6,576 nt of DNA from contig JAFRZQ010000009.1 of assembly GCA_017442465.1 (NCBI GenBank), positions 1 to 6,576 of the forward strand, read 5' to 3'. Below, piece after piece: positions 1 through 5,721 of this stretch. Position numbers and translations under genes: made by a program. The notes under the pieces were generated by a model, which worked only from the letters and a program-made list of their open reading frames with translations, was not told the DNA's origin and made no database searches. The number at the start of each line of letters is the position of its first letter. Position 1 is the first letter of the stretch. This stretch comes from Anaerotignum sp. GTDB lineage: Bacteria > Bacillota > Clostridia > Lachnospirales > Anaerotignaceae.

Positions 1-1
1 A

Positions 2-538
2 CTGGAGATCTGTGGGCAGGCTACAGGGAAGGAATACTTCCTGTTTGATCAGGGCGGAGCACTGACAGTAAAAGAAAGAAGCGAAATGGTGACGGATGCA
101 GTGCTGAGATGTGACGGCGGCATCAATGACTATACATACAAGACGGATATCAGCAAGGATACCTATAATGCCGTACAGCTTTATCATGCGGGACGAAAGG
201 AAACGGAACGGAAAGCGTATCAGGTGGAAAGTGCAGAGAAGGTAAAGGAATGGGGCAGGCTGCAGTATTACAAAAAAGTGGCCTATACCCTGAACCAGGC
301 CCAGCTGAAGGAGATGGCGGAAGGCATTCTGAAACAGAAAAATCGGGTGATAAAAAAGCTGATCATTGAAAATATCAATGGAGATATTCTGCTGTTTGCG
401 GGGAACAGCATCTGGCTGGAGATCCCCGATCTGGCAGAGATCAGCCTGCGAGGAAAGGCGCTGATCGAAAGCTGTACCCATATTTTTGAAGATGGGGAAC
501 ATCGGGCACAGATGGAGATTCGCATTGAGGAGGCATAA
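2..538 (+). CDS. XkdQ/YqbQ-like contractile tail hub protein, C-terminal part (5' truncated by window edge)
   Basis: The frame is open from the first complete codon to TAA at 536-538 and gives 178 residues, so the start lies upstream. ATG 86 is internal: the codons before it are protein-like (EYFLFDQGGALTV) and continue the same fold. The segment GGINDYTYKTDISKDTYNAVQL, then WGRLQYYKKV, then a C-terminal beta-rich part with the LLFAGNSIWLEIPDL stretch, is characteristic of XkdQ/YqbQ (protein D/gp27-like hub) proteins of PBSX-type tails. In that family the protein forms the central hub under the tail tube, to which the spike and baseplate wedges attach. No catalytic residues are claimed, despite the 'hydrolase' label sometimes given to the family. 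It ends 2 nt before the chaperone start, and its last codons carry that gene's ribosome binding site. Family assignment is from recognition of the sequence pattern; the N-terminal half is not visible. Confidence 0.8.
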   Translation: MEICGQATGKEYFLFDQGGALTVKERSEMVTDAVLRCDGGINDYTYKTDISKDTYNAVQLYHAGRKETERKAYQVESAEKVKEWGRLQYYKKVAYTLNQAQLKEMAEGILKQKNRVIKKLIIENINGDILLFAGNSIWLEIPDLAEISLRGKALIESCTHIFEDGEHRAQMEIRIEEA

Positions 539-540
539 GG

Positions 541-906
541 ATGGAACTGAAGAATTTTTTGAAGGAGAATAACGGATTTCCGGAAAACAGAAAGATCTCC
601 ATTTCCCCCTGCTTCGAGGAGGAGGGAAAGGAAGTGTTTTGGGAGATTCGGGCAGTCAGCGAGGAGGAATACTGCAGGGCTGATGAAGGCAAGAAGGATA
701 AGTGGGCGGCTTTATGCTTGCTTTCTGTGGTGAAGCCTGACCTAAAGGATAAGGCACTTTGGAGAAGTTACGGTGTGAACAGCGGGGAACAGGTTCTGAA
801 AGAAATGCTGTATCCCGGAGAGTATGTGCGTCTGCTGGAAGCGGTAAAGGATATCAATGGATTTCAGCAACGCAGAAAGAATTGGAAGGAACATGCAAAA
901 AACTGA
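541..906 (+). CDS. XkdN-like phage tail assembly chaperone (zero-frame product, 121 aa)
   Basis: ATG 541 is preceded by GAGGAGG at 527-533 with a 7-nt spacer, which fixes the start. The product shows the XkdN-like tail assembly chaperone layout: N-terminal MELKNFL, a central W-E-I-R-A-V-S-E-E-E motif at residues 34-43, and the block YGV...VLKEMLYPGEY..L...V..INGF at 77-108. XkdN-family proteins (sometimes mislabelled 'portal') correspond to lambda gpG: they bind the tape measure protein in the cytoplasm during tail assembly and are not expected in the finished particle. The frame ends at TGA 904-906, immediately after a slippery heptamer, so this is the shorter of two predicted products. It is unusual that this gene follows the XkdQ-like gene; in PBSX xkdN lies upstream of the tape measure and xkdQ. 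Moderately sure of the family; function is inferred from it. Confidence 0.75.
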   Translation: MELKNFLKENNGFPENRKISISPCFEEEGKEVFWEIRAVSEEEYCRADEGKKDKWAALCLLSVVKPDLKDKALWRSYGVNSGEQVLKEMLYPGEYVRLLEAVKDINGFQQRRKNWKEHAKN

Positions 907-1058
907 TCAAGGAGGGTGTGGATGAGGCGGACTACGCCTGCTATGCCCTCCGAAAATATGGGATACGCCCGAAAGAATGGACGGAAATGACGACCCCTGA
1001 GCGAATGTTCTGCTGTGCAGTGATCGAACTGGAACTGGAAGCGAAAGAGATGAGGTGA
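541..1058 (+). CDS. Predicted -1 frameshift fusion of the tail assembly chaperone (G/GT-like, 172 aa)
   Basis: A -1 shift at 897-903 adds 51 residues to the 121-residue chaperone, reading from CTG 903 to TGA 1056-1058. The extension (LIKEGVDEADYACYALRKYG, then IRPKEWTEMTTPERMFCCAV and an acidic end) is protein-like: it is amphipathic and has a P-x-x-W-x-x-M-x-x-x-E-R motif resembling T-type extensions of other tail chaperones. The same frame upstream of the slip site (759-896) is open but not protein-like, so it looks like chance overlap. The extension has no well-placed start of its own: GTG 918 sits only 2 nt after AAGGAGG 909-915. In the lambda model the extended form is made at low ratio and recruits tail tube subunits to the tape measure. 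The downstream gene begins in the GTGA overlap, so shifted ribosomes would reach its start. Frameshifting is inferred from sequence. Confidence 0.72.
897..903 (+). promoter_or_regulatory. Slippery heptamer A AAA AAC for -1 ribosomal frameshifting
   Basis: In the chaperone frame the codons are GCA AAA AAC TGA, so A897 with AAA 898-900 and AAC 901-903 forms a perfect X XXY YYZ heptamer. The same heptamer is used by IS1 insA/insB'. The zero-frame stop directly abuts it at 904-906. A purine-rich AAGGA at 886-890 lies a few nt upstream and might act as an internal Shine-Dalgarno enhancer, but its spacing is shorter than in dnaX, so that part is weak. Confidence 0.8.
911..951 (+). promoter_or_regulatory. 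Two-part stem-loop predicted to stimulate the -1 frameshift
   Basis: Bases 911-921 (GGAGGGTGTGG) can pair with 941-951 (CTATGCCCTCC). The outer six pairs are Watson-Crick and the inner five include three G-U pairs. After a small asymmetric internal loop, 925-929 (AGGCG) pairs with 935-939 (CGCCT) around a GACTA loop. The structure begins 7 nt after the heptamer, the spacing expected for -1 stimulators. Pairing was found by eye and no folding energy was computed. Confidence 0.7.
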
Positions 1059-1729
1059 GAAGGGGTATGGAGAAAGAAAAGAAAGGGCTGTTCAGAAGGC
1101 TGATGGATTTCTGGCGGGGAAAAACCGACATGGATACAAGGGAAAGGATTGGCTTCTGGAATGAAATGGAGCCGGAAGGAAAGCATTTTGCGGAACTGGG
1201 GACGGTGTTTTCTGAGAGTCAGGAGGAAACAAAAAAAGCTTTCTGGCAGACGAGGGAAGGTTCTGCTTTTGAAAGGCAGGAAAGAGGCGGCATTTTCCGG
1301 GAAAGACAGGAAAAACGTATTGCGGAAACGGCGGAAAAGGAAGGCCTTTGGGAGAACCGGGAAGTAACAGCCGAAAGTGGCGTAAGTGTTTTTCAGATGA
1401 ATTTTTTTCGGGAAAAACCAGAAGAGATGTCTGCTGAAGGAAAACCGCTTTTTATGGAGCTTTCCAAGGAAACGACAGCCGGAGAAAAGCCATTTTTTAT
1501 GAAAATGGTAGAGGAAAAAGGGGAAAGAAGAAAAAGCATTCCTGTGGGATCGGATCAGTTTCAGAAAAAGAAAGTGGTTTCGGAAGAACAGCAGGAGGTC
1601 GTGCAGCAGGATGCATACGAAGAAAAAGAGATGCAGGCTGAGCCTGTGATCGATATTGAAAAGCTGATGCGGCAGATGACAGAGAGACTATGGGAAGAGC
1701 GGGAAAGCTGCGGCAGAAGGCTCAGATAA
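1055..1729 (+). CDS. Unrecognised charged protein with recurring aromatic motifs; candidate short tape-measure-like protein
   Basis: I do not recognise a family. GTG 1055 overlaps the previous TGA as GTGA, suggesting coupling; ATG 1067 with nearby AAGGGG is an alternative start 4 codons in. The 224-residue product (TAA 1727-1729) is very rich in Glu, Lys and Arg and has no signal peptide or hydrophobic membrane segment. Aromatic residues recur along its length: FW at 19-20, 34-35 and 63-64, F72, F81, W99, F113, FF 117-118, F133, FF 147-148. Some are exactly 15 residues apart, usually followed by charged residues (FERQER, FRERQEK, LWENRE). Residues 129-153 hold an imperfect 15-residue repeat. 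Residues 199-217 (IDIEKLMRQMTERLWEERE) look like an amphipathic helix. By position, right after a G/GT-type chaperone pair, it occupies the usual tape measure slot, but it is far shorter than normal tape measures and lacks their hydrophobic segment. A baseplate accessory or another disordered linker is equally possible. Confidence 0.6.
   Translation: MRRGMEKEKKGLFRRLMDFWRGKTDMDTRERIGFWNEMEPEGKHFAELGTVFSESQEETKKAFWQTREGSAFERQERGGIFRERQEKRIAETAEKEGLWENREVTAESGVSVFQMNFFREKPEEMSAEGKPLFMELSKETTAGEKPFFMKMVEEKGERRKSIPVGSDQFQKKKVVSEEQQEVVQQDAYEEKEMQAEPVIDIEKLMRQMTERLWEERESCGRRLR
1433..1516 (+). repeat. Imperfect tandem repeat, 45-nt period, inside the aromatic-repeat gene
   Basis: Copy 1 at 1433-1471 and copy 2 at 1478-1516 match at 25 of 39 positions by hand alignment, with the first 24 bases matching at 18, including a shared TTTTTATG. 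The period of 45 nt keeps frame and gives the protein units AEGKPLFMELSKE and AGEKPFFMKMVEE, which suggests an in-frame duplication that has since diverged. Confidence 0.6.
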
Positions 1730-1743
1730 AAGGAGGCAGGAAA

Positions 1744-2073
1744 ATGCTTGATATTATCAAACAGCTGGCACTGGATGTGACGGAAGCGGGGGCGGATTTC
1801 TGCACGGGGGTCGTGACAGCAGAGGATCCGCTGTGTATCCGGCTGGAAGAAGGACTGGAACTGACGGAAGAATTTTTGGTTCTGACAGAGGATACACTGG
1901 AATGGGAAGAAACCGGGCGCATTCGCACATGGGTAAACAGCGAGGGCGGCGAATGGTCTTATTACCGCATGATAAGGGACAGAAGGCTGCGGACAGGAGA
2001 AGCAGTGGCTATGCTTCGTGCCGCAGACGGCCAGCAATATCTGGTGCTGGGAAGAGTGAGAAAGGGGGAATAG
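1744..2073 (+). CDS. XkdR-like tail protein, DUF2577 family
   Basis: ATG 1744 is chosen because AAAGGAGG at 1728-1735 lies 8 nt upstream; the frame is open earlier, but that part overlaps the preceding gene and is not protein-like. The 109-residue product has the DUF2577 pattern: an N-terminal helix (IIKQLALDVTEAGADF), then a beta-rich part with TGVVTAEDPLCIRLEEGLELTEEFLVLTED, then a C-terminal strand-rich stretch GEAVAMLRAADGQQYLVLGRV. In PBSX the equivalent gene, xkdR, lies between xkdQ and xkdS. The family resembles small OB-like tail/baseplate proteins, so a role at the hub or spike interface is inferred. The length is normal for the family. It is followed by the XkdS-like gene after 1 nt. 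Confidence 0.8.
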   Translation: MLDIIKQLALDVTEAGADFCTGVVTAEDPLCIRLEEGLELTEEFLVLTEDTLEWEETGRIRTWVNSEGGEWSYYRMIRDRRLRTGEAVAMLRAADGQQYLVLGRVRKGE

Positions 2074-2074
2074 G

Positions 2075-2479
2075 ATGACGCCGACACAGGAAGTGGAATT
2101 GAATATGGAAACGATCGAAAAACAAAGGATGTCCAGTCTGACATGGAGGATCAGTGAGGAGCGGGCAGAAGCAAGAGGAACAGTGGATGAACTGGAAGCC
2201 ATGAAACAGGCGGTCTGGAAGATCCTTCAGACGGAGAGATATCGCTATGAGATCTATGACTGGAATTATGGACTGGAACTGGAGGAACTGTATGGAAAAA
2301 ACAAGACCTATGTGATTCCGGAACTGAAAAAAAGGATAGAAGAAGCACTGCTGGCAGATGACCGCGTGACAGCGGTGACAGATTTTTCCTTTGTGCAGGA
2401 AAAGAACAGTGTGACAGCGGAATTTATGGTACATACGATTTTTGGTGAGATCAGGGCAGAAAGGGCGGTGGATATTTAA
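2075..2479 (+). CDS. XkdS-like baseplate wedge protein, DUF2634 family (gp25/W-like)
   Basis: ATG 2075 follows the previous TAG by 1 nt, with AGGGGG 2063-2068 as ribosome binding site. The 134-residue product contains the DUF2634 core: LTWRISEER at 22-30, then the strongly characteristic KILQTERYRYEIYDWNYGLE at 49-68, then an alpha/beta C-terminal half (IPELKKRIEEALLADDRVTAV, 81-101) as in gp25-type folds. Proteins of this type sit in the baseplate and are linked structurally to the start of sheath assembly; that role is from the family and not shown here. Its TAA overlaps the next ATG by one base (TAATG), indicating tight coupling with the baseplate J gene, the usual PBSX order S-T. Confidence 0.87.
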   Translation: MTPTQEVELNMETIEKQRMSSLTWRISEERAEARGTVDELEAMKQAVWKILQTERYRYEIYDWNYGLELEELYGKNKTYVIPELKKRIEEALLADDRVTAVTDFSFVQEKNSVTAEFMVHTIFGEIRAERAVDI

Positions 2480-3546
2480 TGGCGAGTTATGAGGCGTTGA
2501 TGGAACGCAAACTGGATATGATAAAAGACAAAAGAGACAAACGGCAGGGCAGCCTGATCTATGATGCACTGGCACCCAATGCGGCTGAAACGGCGTCCTT
2601 TTATGCAGACCTGGATATGCTGGAGGACAGGACATTTGCAGATACCGCATTGGGCGATGACCTGACTCGTCGGGCAGCGGAAAGGGGAATTGTGCGAAAA
2701 CAGGCGGTCAAGGCGACGTTTTATGGCAGATTCCGGAAGGAAAATGGGGAAGAATACCCCATTGAAGAAGGAACGCGGTTTTTTCTGGAAGGCCAGTATT
2801 ATGTAGTGATTTCCAGAGAAGAAGACGGGCGTTATGTATTGGAGTGTGAGACAGCAGGCACTGGCGGGAACGATCATCTGGGGAATTTGGTTCCCTTGGA
2901 AACGATGGCAGAACTGACGGAAGCGATTCTGGAAGAACTACGGACAGACGGCGAGGATGAAGAGACGGATGAGGAACTGAGAAAACGGTATTATGCGAGT
3001 TTTGCTGCAGATGCATTTGGGGGAAATATTGCAGATTATAAAATGAAGATCAATGCCCTGCAGAATGTGGGTGGCGTGAAGGTTTACCCTGTATGGCAAG
3101 GCGGCGGCACGGTAAAGGTGGTCGTTATTGACCGGGGGTGGCGTGCACCTACACAAACAGAACTGGAAGAACTGCAGATGCAGATCGATCCGGAAAGCAG
3201 AGGGGAAGGGTATGGCATTGCACCTATTGGGCATCAGGTGACAGTGACCGGCGTTTCTGAGGTGGTGTGTAATGTTACGATGACGCTTTCTCTTACTGCA
3301 GGAGCGGTGCAGGAAACCGTTTTGTCGGATATCCGGGAACGGATCGAAGCATATTTTGAAGAGACCAGAAAAAACTGGGCAGAAAGCAGTTATCTGACAG
3401 TGCGTATCAGTTATCTGGAGGCAAGGATCCTGGAGGCAGACGGTGTGGAAGATATCGCTGACTGCAGCATCAATGGCAGCAGCAGAAATCTGGTGCTGGA
3501 TGTAGATGAGGTGCCATTACTGGGTGAGATCGGGGTGAATGCCTGA
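2479..3546 (+). CDS. Baseplate J/gp47-like protein (XkdT-like)
   Basis: The 355-residue product is full length for the Firmicutes XkdT-type baseplate J family. The N-terminus has the family signature: GSLIYDALAPNAAE at 24-37, then RTFADTALGDDLTRRAAERG at 51-70 followed by I-x-R-K and a Gly-rich strand. The middle has DEELRKRYYASFAADAFGGN at 164-183, followed by IADYKMKINALQNVGGVKVYP, the second hallmark block. The C-terminal part (about 254-350) is a strand/helix repeat ending in EVPLLGEIGV. J-type proteins form the wedges of contractile baseplates, where they transmit the trigger for sheath contraction. The start is set by the TAATG overlap with the XkdS-like gene, and the TGA overlaps the next ATG (TGATG), so the stoichiometry of S, T and U is probably coupled. 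No disruption is seen. Confidence 0.93.
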   Translation: MASYEALMERKLDMIKDKRDKRQGSLIYDALAPNAAETASFYADLDMLEDRTFADTALGDDLTRRAAERGIVRKQAVKATFYGRFRKENGEEYPIEEGTRFFLEGQYYVVISREEDGRYVLECETAGTGGNDHLGNLVPLETMAELTEAILEELRTDGEDEETDEELRKRYYASFAADAFGGNIADYKMKINALQNVGGVKVYPVWQGGGTVKVVVIDRGWRAPTQTELEELQMQIDPESRGEGYGIAPIGHQVTVTGVSEVVCNVTMTLSLTAGAVQETVLSDIRERIEAYFEETRKNWAESSYLTVRISYLEARILEADGVEDIADCSINGSSRNLVLDVDEVPLLGEIGVNA

Positions 3547-4106
3547 TGGAAAACAGATATGAGAAATATTTGCCCGATACAGTCAGTGAATTGCAGGAAT
3601 TTCGGAAACTGGCCGAAATAGAGGGAGAGATCCTGGAAGAAACGGCAATGGCGAAAGATGAACTGGTGGACAATCAGTGGATCCTGACGGCTAGGCGAAG
3701 CGGGCTGCTGCGTCTGGCGAAGATGATGGGGTTTCTGGGGGCAGAGATGCTGGAAACAGAAGCACTGCGGGAAGAGATCCTGTACCGATGGTGCAGCAGA
3801 AGCCCTTATACATATTTCCATTTGCAGGATTGGCTGGATGGCTGTTTGGGGGAAGGAAATTATCTGGCAGACCTGCGGAAAGAACAGTATTTTCTGCAGC
3901 TGGTGCTGGAACTGAGAGTGAAGGAGAAAAGAGCTTTTCTACTGGAACATCTGCGGAACATCCTTCCTGCGAATCTGGTGCTGAAAGTGGATCTGAATAC
4001 AAATACCCATGGCGATCTGAAAGGAATACCCTATGGGCTGCTGAAAGAACTGCAGTTGACCCATGGGCAGATACCATATGAGGACTTGACGCCATACAAA
4101 AAATGA
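3546..4106 (+). CDS. XkdU/YmfQ-like tail protein, DUF2313 family
   Basis: ATG 3546 overlaps the previous stop as TGATG, with GGGGTGA at 3532-3538 upstream. The 186-residue product fits the YmfQ/DUF2313 family: an N-terminal helical part (YLPDTVSELQEFRKLAEIEG), a central alpha/beta core (RRSGLLRLAKMMGF; LREEILYRWCSRSPYTYFHL), and the terminal block HLRNILPANLVLKVDLNTNT followed by a THG...L motif. That motif recurs as NTHGDL at 153-158 and LTHGQI at 171-176. In Mu-like and PBSX-like tails this protein completes the wedge next to baseplate J and is thought to connect to the fibre or its adaptor. The usual next gene, a fibre gene (xkdV-like), is absent: the stop codon TGA 4104-4106 runs directly into a terminator. 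The protein appears intact. Confidence 0.87.
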   Translation: MENRYEKYLPDTVSELQEFRKLAEIEGEILEETAMAKDELVDNQWILTARRSGLLRLAKMMGFLGAEMLETEALREEILYRWCSRSPYTYFHLQDWLDGCLGEGNYLADLRKEQYFLQLVLELRVKEKRAFLLEHLRNILPANLVLKVDLNTNTHGDLKGIPYGLLKELQLTHGQIPYEDLTPYKK

Positions 4107-4142
4107 AAAAAGACTGAAAGTATTTGCTTTCAGTCTTTTTTT
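4106..4142 (+). terminator. Intrinsic terminator ending the tail operon
   Basis: A perfect 15-bp inverted repeat (4106-4120 with 4127-4141) encloses the 6-nt loop TATTTG. Its core is GACTGAAAG/CTTTCAGTC, followed by a T run to 4142. The 5' arm begins with A's, starting in the last base of the preceding stop codon, so it could also act on the opposite strand. It separates the tail genes from the transporter gene. Confidence 0.88.
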
Positions 4143-4164
4143 CGCCAGGGAAAAGGGGTACAAT
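4136..4164 (+). promoter_or_regulatory. Possible sigma-A promoter for the MATE gene
   Basis: TACAAT at 4159-4164 is a good -10 box placed after the terminator and about 30 nt before the MATE start. With a 17-nt spacer the -35 would be the T run at 4136-4141, which matches only the first two positions of TTGACA. The promoter is supported mainly by position, because the upstream operon is terminated just before it. Confidence 0.35.
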
Positions 4165-4195
4165 AAAGAAAAAAGGAAAAGGGTCAGTAAAGAAA

Positions 4196-5593
4196 ATGGA
4201 AGAAAAGAATATAAAACAGGAAAATCCCTTGGGGTATGCACCTTTGGGTGGATTGATGAGAAAGTTTGCGATCCCATCCATCATCAGTATGCTGGTAAAT
4301 TCCCTGTATAACATGACAGACCAGATTTTTATCGGACATAAGATCGGTATGCTGGGAAATGCTGCAACCAATGTCGCCTTTCCGGTAACAATGCTTTTGA
4401 TCGCCTTTGCACAATTGATCGGCGTAGGTACAGCGGCAAATTTCAACATCAGCCTTGGTGCAAAAAAAGAAAAGGATGCGAAAAAATATATTGGGACAGG
4501 ACTGACCATGACAGGGATTATTGGTCTGCTGTTCCTTGTTTTCGTGCTGATTTTTAAGACGCCTTTGCTGAAGGTATGCGGGGCAACGGAGAATGTTCTG
4601 CCGCTGGCGGAAACGTATTTGGGCATTACGGCCATTGGCCTGCCTTTCCTGCTGTTTACCAATACAGCCAGCACCATCATCCGTGCGGATGGAAGTCCTT
4701 CTTATTCCATGACCTGCACGGTCAGCGGGGCAGTGTTGAATGTATTTCTGGATTGGTTGTTTTTGTTTGTTTTCCGCTGGGGAATAGAGGGGGCAGCATT
4801 GGCCACAGCCATCAGCCAGTTTGTTTCCTTTGCGCTGTGTGTCTGCTATTTCCCGAAATTCAGAACATTTCCGATCACAAGGGGTATGCTGGGGGTCCAG
4901 AAGGATTACGCTGTCAGAATCGCAAAACTGGGGATCAGTAATTTTCTGAATCATACCATTATGATGGCAGTTGCCATTGTGTTGAATAATTCCCTGGCAT
5001 ACTATGGGGCGATGACGGTCTATGGAAAGGACATTCCTCTGGCAGTTTCCGGCGTGGCAACGAAGCTGAACAGCATTATGGTTGCCTTTGTAGTGGGGCT
5101 GGCCCACGGGTGTCAGCCGATCCTTGGCTTCAATATCGGGGCGAAGAATTATGGAAGGGTAAAGGCCACATATAAAATGGCGGTAAAAATCGGTATGTGT
5201 TTCAGTGTGGCGGCTTTTTTGCTGTTCCAGTTTTTCCCCAGAGAAGTGATCTCTATTTTCGGTGCAGGGGAACCGTTGTATTATGAATTTGCTGAAAAAT
5301 ATCTCAGGATCTATATGTTTATGGTATTTACCTTTGGTCTGCAGCCTATCACGGTAAACTATTTTACCAGCATTGGTGCGGTAAGACAGGGCATCGTGCT
5401 TTCTGCATCCAGACAGGGCTTTATCCTGATCCCGATCCTGCTTCTGCTGCCCCTGCGGTTTGGCCTGAATGGGGTGCTCTTTGCGGGACCTATCGCGGAC
5501 GGCCTGGCGGCGCTTCTTTCTCTTACGATGGTGACGATCAACTTCCGCGGCCTAACAGATAAGGAACAGGAAAAACAGGAGAAAACGGCCTGA
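4196..5593 (+). CDS. MATE-family efflux transporter
   Basis: The 465-residue integral membrane protein has the length and 12-helix hydrophobic pattern of MATE (multidrug and toxic compound extrusion) transporters, which exchange cationic drugs or metabolites for Na+ or H+ at the cytoplasmic membrane. The frame is open further upstream, but ATG 4196 (MEEKNIKQENP) is preferred because the upstream part overlaps the terminator and is only Lys-rich. Its ribosome site is weak: AAAAGGG about 12 nt upstream. Diagnostic pieces are LMRKFAIPSIISMLVNSLYN at 20-39 followed by MTDQIFIG with D42, IIRADGSP at 161-168, and GCQPILGFNIGA at 305-316, which mark the two homologous halves. The tail after about residue 452 is charged and cytoplasmic. 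Substrate and coupling ion cannot be told from sequence. It seems to be transcribed alone and unrelated to the tail module. Confidence 0.93.
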   Translation: MEEKNIKQENPLGYAPLGGLMRKFAIPSIISMLVNSLYNMTDQIFIGHKIGMLGNAATNVAFPVTMLLIAFAQLIGVGTAANFNISLGAKKEKDAKKYIGTGLTMTGIIGLLFLVFVLIFKTPLLKVCGATENVLPLAETYLGITAIGLPFLLFTNTASTIIRADGSPSYSMTCTVSGAVLNVFLDWLFLFVFRWGIEGAALATAISQFVSFALCVCYFPKFRTFPITRGMLGVQKDYAVRIAKLGISNFLNHTIMMAVAIVLNNSLAYYGAMTVYGKDIPLAVSGVATKLNSIMVAFVVGLAHGCQPILGFNIGAKNYGRVKATYKMAVKIGMCFSVAAFLLFQFFPREVISIFGAGEPLYYEFAEKYLRIYMFMVFTFGLQPITVNYFTSIGAVRQGIVLSASRQGFILIPILLLLPLRFGLNGVLFAGPIADGLAALLSLTMVTINFRGLTDKEQEKQEKTA

Positions 5594-5612
5594 GTTTTTC
5601 TATAAAAAACTG

Positions 5613-5641
5613 TTGCGGTAGAAAAGAGAATGTGTTACAAT
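5613..5641 (+). promoter_or_regulatory. Sigma-A promoter of secG (extended -10)
   Basis: TTGCGG at 5613-5618 and TACAAT at 5636-5641 are separated by exactly 17 nt, with an extended -10 TGT at 5633-5635. Transcription would start near 5648, leaving a leader of about 75 nt before secG. Confidence 0.72.
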
Positions 5642-5652
5642 ATACAAATCGT

Positions 5653-5700
5653 GGGGAAAAGTGTCCCCGTATTATGTGAGATAACATTCGCAGGCGAATG
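5653..5700 (+). other. Two hairpins in the secG leader
   Basis: GGGGA 5653-5657 pairs with TCCCC 5664-5668, extendable by two G-U pairs. CATTCGC 5685-5691 pairs with GCGAATG 5694-5700 (six pairs closing a 4-nt loop). The second hairpin ends 7 nt before the AGGAGG ribosome site at 5708-5713. Neither has a T run, so they are not terminators. They may stabilise the mRNA or modulate initiation; no known riboswitch or leader class was recognised. Confidence 0.45.
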
Positions 5701-5721
5701 ATGATACAGGAGGTTTTTTGT

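Noticed and set aside
759..896. Open frame upstream of the slip site that could make an independent 99-residue protein starting at ATG 759.
   Set aside because: The upstream part is not protein-like and overlaps the well-supported chaperone frame; only the part after 903 looks coding.
1221..1274. AGGAGG followed by an A7 run (1231-1237) in the aromatic-repeat gene, a possible second slippery site.
   Set aside because: The -1 frame closes after about a dozen codons, no clear stem follows, and the zero frame continues protein-like for another 160 residues; it may at most give minor slippage.
4124..4195. Longer MATE N-terminus using the upstream open frame.
   Set aside because: It would start inside the terminator loop and add only a Lys/Gly-rich stretch not expected before the first MATE helix.
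3691..4680. Long reverse-strand open frames opposite the XkdU-like and MATE genes.
   Set aside because: They are opposite well-recognised genes, lack ribosome sites, cross the terminator and have low-complexity compositions; they are shadow frames.
5593..5611. Inverted repeat AGTTTTT/AAAAACT just after the MATE stop, as a terminator.
   Set aside because: Only 7 A/T-rich pairs and no T run afterwards; too weak to call.
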